A stretch of DNA of 64,000 bases. It comes from Panaeolus papilionaceus. Taxonomy: Eukaryota > Basidiomycota > Agaricomycetes > Agaricales. The notes under the pieces were generated by a model, which worked only from the letters and a program-made list of their open reading frames with translations, did no database searches and was not told where the DNA came from. The translations under genes and the position numbers were made by a program. Of the stretch, positions 58,805 to 64,000 are shown piece by piece. The DNA lies in the NCBI GenBank assembly GCA_015501605.1, contig JADNRZ010000044.1, positions 1 to 64,000 on the forward strand, read 5' to 3'. The first letter of the stretch is position 1. Each line of letters opens with the position of its first letter.

Positions 58805-59199
58805 TTATCTAACTGACCGAAGTGCTTGCGTTGCTGCGTGTGTTGAGGTGGGGTGGGTATGAAGATGCTGCCAGAGTGACCACTTATGTCGACCTTGGAA
58901 GGTCAACGTTGAGCTCTGCAGTGTGTGTTCTGTCGCAGTGAGATCTGTCAATCTTCTCCTTGCATCTTTCGATTGCTGGGCGCCTTCGAGTTCTGACATG
59001 TATTCGGTCTCGGTGGGATGACTGAGTAGCTTTAGAGCTCGTTGATGTGCTTTTGTACTTTTCAAGGACACTGGAAAGAGATACGAGTCTAAAGTTAAAA
59101 GTAAGCTGACTCACCGATGGCCTTCGTAGCCATGAAAGCCCCTGCATTTGCAGCGTATTCCGGTATCCTCGCTTGATCTTTGGAGTAAATCTCAAAGTT
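58805..59199 (-). CDS. Candidate two-exon protein, possibly truncated
   Basis: Exon 58805-59070 and an upstream exon from about 59199 to 59115, joined at a GTGAGT donor and a CTTTCCAG acceptor. The spliced frame reads EIYSKDQARIPEYAANAGAF, MATKAI, then VSLKSTKAHQRALKLLSHPT and AQQSKDARRRLTDLTATEHT, ending QALRSVR. The helical, charged composition and good splice sites suggest true coding sequence. No start codon is visible above MATKAI (59135), so it is either a short protein starting there or a fragment of a larger gene. No family recognised. Confidence 0.4.
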
Positions 59200-59810
59200 T
59201 ATAAACAGAGAATTCGAATGCGGCCTTGCAGGATTAGAGAGAGTTGGTTAAGATGATGAATAGTTCTTGGCCTACAGAAGAAACAAGATAAAGAAATGCC
59301 ACCACTGAGCAATGTCGTGCAATGTATTTAGGGAGTGAAGCGAACCTATGCTGTATTATTCTGAGGAGATTCGGAATCCTTTTTGCTAACCAGCACTTAT
59401 ATTTCGTTCAGTTGGATCTGTCAACGTCCTGTCTGCTTTTGCTCAGCTTAGGGTCCAACTAGGGACAAATACAAGAAAGGTAGGAGGGTTGTATGATGAT
59501 AAGTCAGAAATGCAGTTTATACGCCTTAATTAGGTTAAGCGCGGTATTCTTACTTCTCGTCGACTCGTCGCAGGGACCGGGATGTCTAGAAATTTCTCAA
59601 CCCTTTCAAGGCTGGTTATAGGTCAAACATGCATGGGATCATCTACGAGTTGGTCGCAGACTCTCAGAGGCCGCAATCACATTAAACCAAGCGTCAAGTT
59701 CTATCTCATGGCGTATGCGATGACCCGTCTAATAAGGCACCGAATCGTCACCACAACTACGCTTTAATTCCCCAGCACAATGCGAGAGGTGGCGAATGCG
59801 TATTGCGTAT
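59200..59810. other. Gene-free stretch
   Basis: Nothing supportable. Confidence 0.5.
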
Positions 59811-59928
59811 GGCGAGATGGCCGAGCGGTCTAAGGCGCCAGACTAAGGAGACCAGGACATTCAGTGTGTCCAAACGTGTTCGAAACATCTGGTCTTTCGG
59901 GACGTGGGTTCGAATCTCACTCTCGTCA
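59811..59928 (+). tRNA. tRNA-Leu(AAG) with intron
   Basis: Acceptor stem GGCGAGA pairs with TCTCGTC. The D arm is GCC...GGC and the anticodon stem CCAGA pairs with TCTGG. Anticodon AAG lies at 59845-59847 (decodes CUU/CUC after A34 editing). A 38-nt intron, 59849-59886, follows position 37, the canonical place. A long variable arm and T arm GTGGGTTCGAATCTCAC complete a type II leucine tRNA. A five-T run follows within 10 nt. Confidence 0.92.
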
Positions 59929-59932
59929 AATA

Positions 59933-59937
59933 TTTTT
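59933..59937 (+). terminator. Pol III terminator of tRNA-Leu
   Basis: TTTTT five bases after the discriminator base. Confidence 0.75.
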
Positions 59938-60875
59938 GCTCACCTTCTGAGAGGAAAGGCTGCAGGGAGGTTATGAGCGCTCGTTCCAACTTGAAGCGCT
60001 ATTTATAGCACATACACTCGAGGGTTCGCTGATTGGATCGTCCGTACAAGCACCTCGTCGGCAGAAAGCCGGGTTTTGGAGAACCTTACAATAATATGGC
60101 ATTCTCGTGGAGGGGAACGCGGCCCGAAATGGCCACCTTTGGTTAGTGCGTATAGGTTGCTATAATTGTCAGCCTTACTACCACAGCTATGTATAGAAAT
60201 GGATGAGAGTTTTATTCTGTCATGACAGAACTACCATATGTACGCAAGTACGGGTGCATTGAGCTGCATTCCAGTCTACAAGCACTCTGACGTGGTCGTT
60301 CAGCATCTTAGGGTCTGACCCCAAGCGACTGGTTTTATGTCTTTCCTTCGCAAAGTCGGCGATTCTTCTAAGGCCAACATAGTGGAGTTGTCTTGCTGAC
60401 ATGTACAGGGGCTATTTTGCTTGTTGATGTTTGTATTAGACCGGTCAGCCTAAACACCTTCACCCAACACGCAACGACAATAGTTCATCGTCCTGACCAC
60501 CACCACCACCATTTAGCTGAGGCGTCGCCTGACGCTATATTCAATGAGAAGTATCTCATGAGGCCACACTCTGCTGGATTTCTTTAGCTTCGTTTCTGTC
60601 CTGCTGGCTAAGATTTGGTCATTGTCGCGTGGAAGGCTTCGTTCCTGGAGAAATGCTACGTACTGGGTACATACTCCCACTCGATTCCTGTGACCAGACT
60701 CCGCTCATTTTACGACTGCAACCGTCTCTTTGAACTTGTGCTCTCTCCTAAGTGTCAGGAAATATGATTCTTCCCGGACTTTGGGTAGCAAAGACTGTCG
60801 CTATACTTAGAATTGACGCTTCTTTGGAGAGACTTAGAATCCGAACATTTTGCGACACCATGGCTCATACATAGG
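59938..60875. other. Intergenic stretch upstream of the GH43 gene
   Basis: No gene seen. Confidence 0.5.
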
Positions 60876-60882
60876 TATAAAA
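60876..60882 (+). promoter_or_regulatory. TATA box of the GH43 gene
   Basis: TATAAAA about 45 nt upstream of the ATG. Confidence 0.7.
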
Positions 60883-60921
60883 GCATCACGTTAGCAAGAG
60901 GTGCACCACAACTCTTCTGCG

Positions 60922-62838
60922 ATGCATATTACTACTAGGGGTTTGCTGTTAAGCTCCTTGTTTATTTTTGCCAAAGGGCAATCGTCAGCTTACGGTGATT
61001 ATCAATTTTTATTACCAGGAAAGAGATTTGTCTAACAGTTCAACCCAGGACAGTGCGGTGGGCAGGGATGGACAGGTGCAACAACATGCGTCTCTGGCTA
61101 TACCTGCACGTACTCTAACGACTATTACTCTCAGGTATGTTTGTCTTCAGTAAAGATCTGATTCGCGCGCTCACCCAGGTTACAGTGTGTTGCTGGATCA
61201 GCTGGCACGACACCCGCTCAGAGTTCCACATTAACAGCAACCTCTGCTCCATCCGCGACCACACAAATATTCAATAACCCGATTATCTGGGAGGATCTAG
61301 CTGATTCAGATGTCTTCCGTGTCGGAGATGCGTTCTACTACTCCGCCTCAACGATGCATTACTCTCCGGGTGCTCCCATCCTTCGCTCGTACGACCTGGT
61401 TAACTGGGAGTACGTGGGCCACTCAGGTGAATTTTTTGCTTCATACTCGTCGTGACGTCGCAATCTCAATATGTTCTATTCTCCAGTTCCTGTCCTTGAC
61501 TGGGACAGCAAATACAGCCTTACCAACGGCGCGCGTGCCTACGTGAAGGGTATCTGGGCTTCCAGTATACGTTACCGCAAATCCAACGGTTTATACTATT
61601 GGATTGGCTGTATCGAATTCTCCAAGAGCTGGGTCTACACCTCTCCCAGCCCCAGTGGTCCTTGGACACGTCACGGACCCCTCAACACCTGCTACTACGA
61701 TGCTGGCCTCCTTATCGACGACACTACCGACACGCTCTACGTCGCGTATGGTAGCTCTACCATCAACGTTGCTCAGCTCTCCTCGGATGGGTTCTCTCAA
61801 GTGAAGGCCCAAGCCGTTTATACCTCCCCCTCTGACATTGGCTACATTGAGGGATCTCGCATGTACCGAATCAACAACAACTACTACATTGCTGTCACCC
61901 AACCAACTCCAGGAGGAGAATACATTCTCAAGTCGAGCTCCGGCACGCCTTGGGGACCTTACACCATCAAGAAATTCGTCCGCGACGTGGGCTACCCCGT
62001 TGCTGGCGCTGCAGGTCCTCATCAGGGAGGTATTGTGGACACCCCCGATGGTAGATGGTACTATGTTAGCTTCGTCGATGCTTACCCAGGAGGTCGTATC
62101 CCAGCCATGATTCCTTTCACTTGGGGATCAGATGGTTTCCCTGTGGCCAGCCTCGTCAATGGGCAATTCGCCAACAGCTACAATTATCCTCTCACCCCAC
62201 ATCCCGTCAAGTCTCCCTTTGGCACCGATTCATTCACTGGATCCAGCCTTGGTCACGAATGGGAATGGAACCACAACCCAGACACGACCAAATTCTCCGT
62301 TGGGAGTGGCCTAAAACTCCAAACCGCTACCGTCACCTTCGATTTGTACAACGCTCGTAACACCCTCACTCGTCGTATCGTCGGACCTCAGTCGACTGCC
62401 ACCATCGTTCTCGATTACTCCGGCATGAAGGACGGTGATCGTTCAGGGCTTGTTCTCCTCCGCGACAAGTCTGCCTGGATCGGCATCAAGAAGGACAACG
62501 GTGGTGCTCGCGTTGTTCAAATTACTGGAATCGACATGAACACCGACTGGGTTACCACCAACACCGGCTCCGAAGCTGCCGCTGGAGGTTCCATCCCTGC
62601 CACTGGTCGCATCTACCTCAGGATTGCTGCGGATATTCGTCCCGGTAGCGGCGGTTCTAAGCAGGCCACGTTCAGTTACAGCACTAACGGCAGCTCGTTC
62701 ACTCGTGTTGGTGGTGCCTTCACGATGAACACTGATTGGCACTTCTTCTTGGGATACAGGTTTGGTATCTTCAACTATGCGACAACTGCATTAGGTGGAA
62801 GCGTCACTATCTCTTCCTTCACAATCGCTGCTTCATAG
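60922..62838 (+). CDS. Secreted CBM1-GH43 glycoside hydrolase, 583 aa
   Basis: Exons 60922-60994, 61049-61134, 61186-61426 and 61487-62838. A signal peptide ([19 protein letters not shown]) precedes a cellulose-binding CBM1: [30 protein letters not shown] Ser/Thr linker leads to the five-bladed propeller of family 43: [20 protein letters not shown] (catalytic base Asp), [11 protein letters not shown] (second Asp), [20 protein letters not shown] (catalytic Glu), then [20 protein letters not shown]. The last 200 residues form a second beta-sandwich ([20 protein letters not shown]). The family contains beta-xylosidases, arabinofuranosidases and galactanases; exact specificity cannot be told from the motifs. 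Works outside the cell on plant wall polysaccharide. The 61049 acceptor is chosen because it alone gives an in-frame CBM1. Confidence 0.93.
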
Positions 62839-63055
62839 GCTTTTGGAATGCTACTCTGAATTGCTGTGAAGCATAGCATATAGTGGCTCGACGATATTCT
62901 GATGAATACAATCGCAATAAAATTTGTTTACGGTTCCATGCCTCGTACTTGAGAGTCTTATTACCGACTCAGTTCCGGTTTCACGCCCTTCGCTTATTCT
63001 ATTATACACAAGAGTCTGAGCGCCAAAGGATAAGTTGTCAGTTAAAGAACGGGTA

Positions 63056-63966
63056 TCAGAAAATACTGTCATAAAGATGCTTGAACTGCTCGTGAACTTC
63101 TTTCCAGGTTGGCCGCGAAGATATTTCGTTCCACCAACTGTCAAATAAGACGTCAGAATAATCCTACATAGTCACTGCCCGAACGTTCACAGATGAGCTT
63201 GGAACATACCGAGCTACATTGGGATGCTTTTGGTAAGATTGCCACCCGCAACGAATCATAGTGGTTCCAAACGATACATGGAACAAGTCGGCGAGTGTGA
63301 GAGTCTGCAATAGTGGAATGGTGAGCCAGTTCGAACAAACGGAGGAAGAGGTGGGGAAACGTACATCTCCTGCGAGGTATCGTTGTTTCGAAAGAATCTT
63401 GTCATACACCACCATCTTATCATCAATTTCTTTGAGTGCTTGATCGACGATAGTTTGGTCATATTCCAACTTGTAGTAGAACCTGAAACAATATCGATCC
63501 ATTTAATCTAAACCCCTCGAATGTAGCATTCCAAAAAGTGCGACTCACGGCTTGATGATTCTTTCCCTCGTAATCACGTTCGTATACCTGTGGAAATTGT
63601 GGGTTTCTATTGACACGGCCTGTTGAAATAGAGCCATAGCCTTGATATCGTCCGCAGGTGGAATGAGGTTTGGCGTTCCCTGGTGGGCATATTTGGCCGC
63701 AATGTATTGACAGATCGCGCGGCATTCATGAAGAATAAAGCCATCGTCGTCCTGGAGCCCATTAGCTAGACACCAATTACGACTTGATTGTAACTCACAA
63801 TGCAAGGGACCTGTCCGAAGGGTTGTTTCTCTGTATATTCGGGGGATTTATGCTCTTTTTTGAAAAAGTCAACATCAATGTGCTCGAACTCCACTTCCTT
63901 TTCCTTCAAGATAAACATCACCATCGTTACACATGCTGTAGGAGAGCCGTAGAGTTTCAACACCAT
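63056..63966 (-). CDS. Glutathione S-transferase, 221 aa
   Basis: Five exons: 63799-63966, 63549-63751, 63365-63482, 63210-63304 and 63056-63137, all phases consistent. The thioredoxin-like N-terminal half has MVLKLYGSPTACVTMVMFIL, FGQVPCI and the glutathione-binding ECRAICQYIAAKYA. The helical half has YYKLEYDQTIVDQALKEIDD, RYLAGD, LTLADLFHVS and a terminal RPTWKEVHEQFKHLYDSIF. Size and the ExRAICxYIAxKYA motif fit the phi-like (GSTF) group found in basidiomycetes. Cytosolic; conjugates glutathione to electrophiles or reduces peroxides. It is convergent with the GH43 gene, 217 bp apart. Confidence 0.93.
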
Positions 63967-64000
63967 GTTCGTTTGGTCGTTTGGGGGAGAGATGGAGATG

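Overview
The window reads as euchromatic DNA of a mushroom-forming basidiomycete (Agaricomycetes). Genes are densely interrupted by short GT-AG introns of about 45-80 nt. Typical agaric families are present: a BTB protein with a split BTB fold, a NACHT STAND NTPase, a CBM1-bearing GH43 enzyme, small secreted proteins, tiny metallothioneins and a cysteine-tail protein family. Many promoters carry a TATAAA-like box 30-60 nt upstream of the start codon. All gene models were read by eye from splice sites, reading phase and family motifs; no search was run.

Layout. 1-1.8 kb: 3' part of a serine peptidase S28 gene. 3.6-11.3 kb: six small secreted low-complexity proteins, all on the minus strand and each with its own TATA box, with a possible decayed seventh at 2.0-2.4 kb. 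A 967-bp non-autonomous hAT-type element with an 8-bp target duplication sits inside this array. 12.6-14.2 kb: a class I sirtuin (Hst2/SIRT2-like) with 10-nt and 8-nt micro-exons. 15.6-18.5 kb: a nuclear FYRN/FYRC protein with a Gln-rich tail. 21.5-29.8 kb: a tandem array of five HSL-type alpha/beta hydrolases in one orientation; the middle copy is a pseudogene broken by frameshifts, a stop codon and a 254-bp insertion.

30.7-33.7 kb: a duplicated pair of secreted proteins followed by an eight-cysteine secreted protein. 34.6-35.9 kb: BTB protein. 36.7-39.0 kb: two paralogous cysteine-tail proteins with matching exon patterns, including an 11-nt exon. 40.2-41.7 kb: a Gly/Thr/Met-rich protein with a short conserved C-terminal module. 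42.0-45.1 kb: NACHT NTPase with one apparent homopolymer frameshift. 47.0-48.6 kb: a Gcn4/Cpc1-type bZIP factor with a large gene-poor upstream region. 53.9-54.2 kb: a 68-residue three-exon protein. 56.2-58.2 kb: a tRNA relic, a dispersed repeat, two outward-facing metallothionein genes, and two inverted-repeat cassettes of about 158 bp between them. 59.8 kb: tRNA-Leu(AAG) with an intron. 60.9-62.8 kb: CBM1-GH43 secreted glycosidase. 63.1-64.0 kb: glutathione S-transferase.

How the genes relate. There is no single obvious pathway. Several groups fit an outward-facing or stress-facing role: secreted small proteins, hydrolases and plant-polymer degradation; metallothioneins and GST for metal and xenobiotic stress; and a Gcn4-type regulator. 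The strongest genomic theme is local tandem duplication with decay (small secreted proteins, hydrolases, secreted twins, cysteine-tail pair, metallothioneins). The best candidates for something undescribed are the small secreted protein array and the two-metallothionein locus with its inverted repeats.
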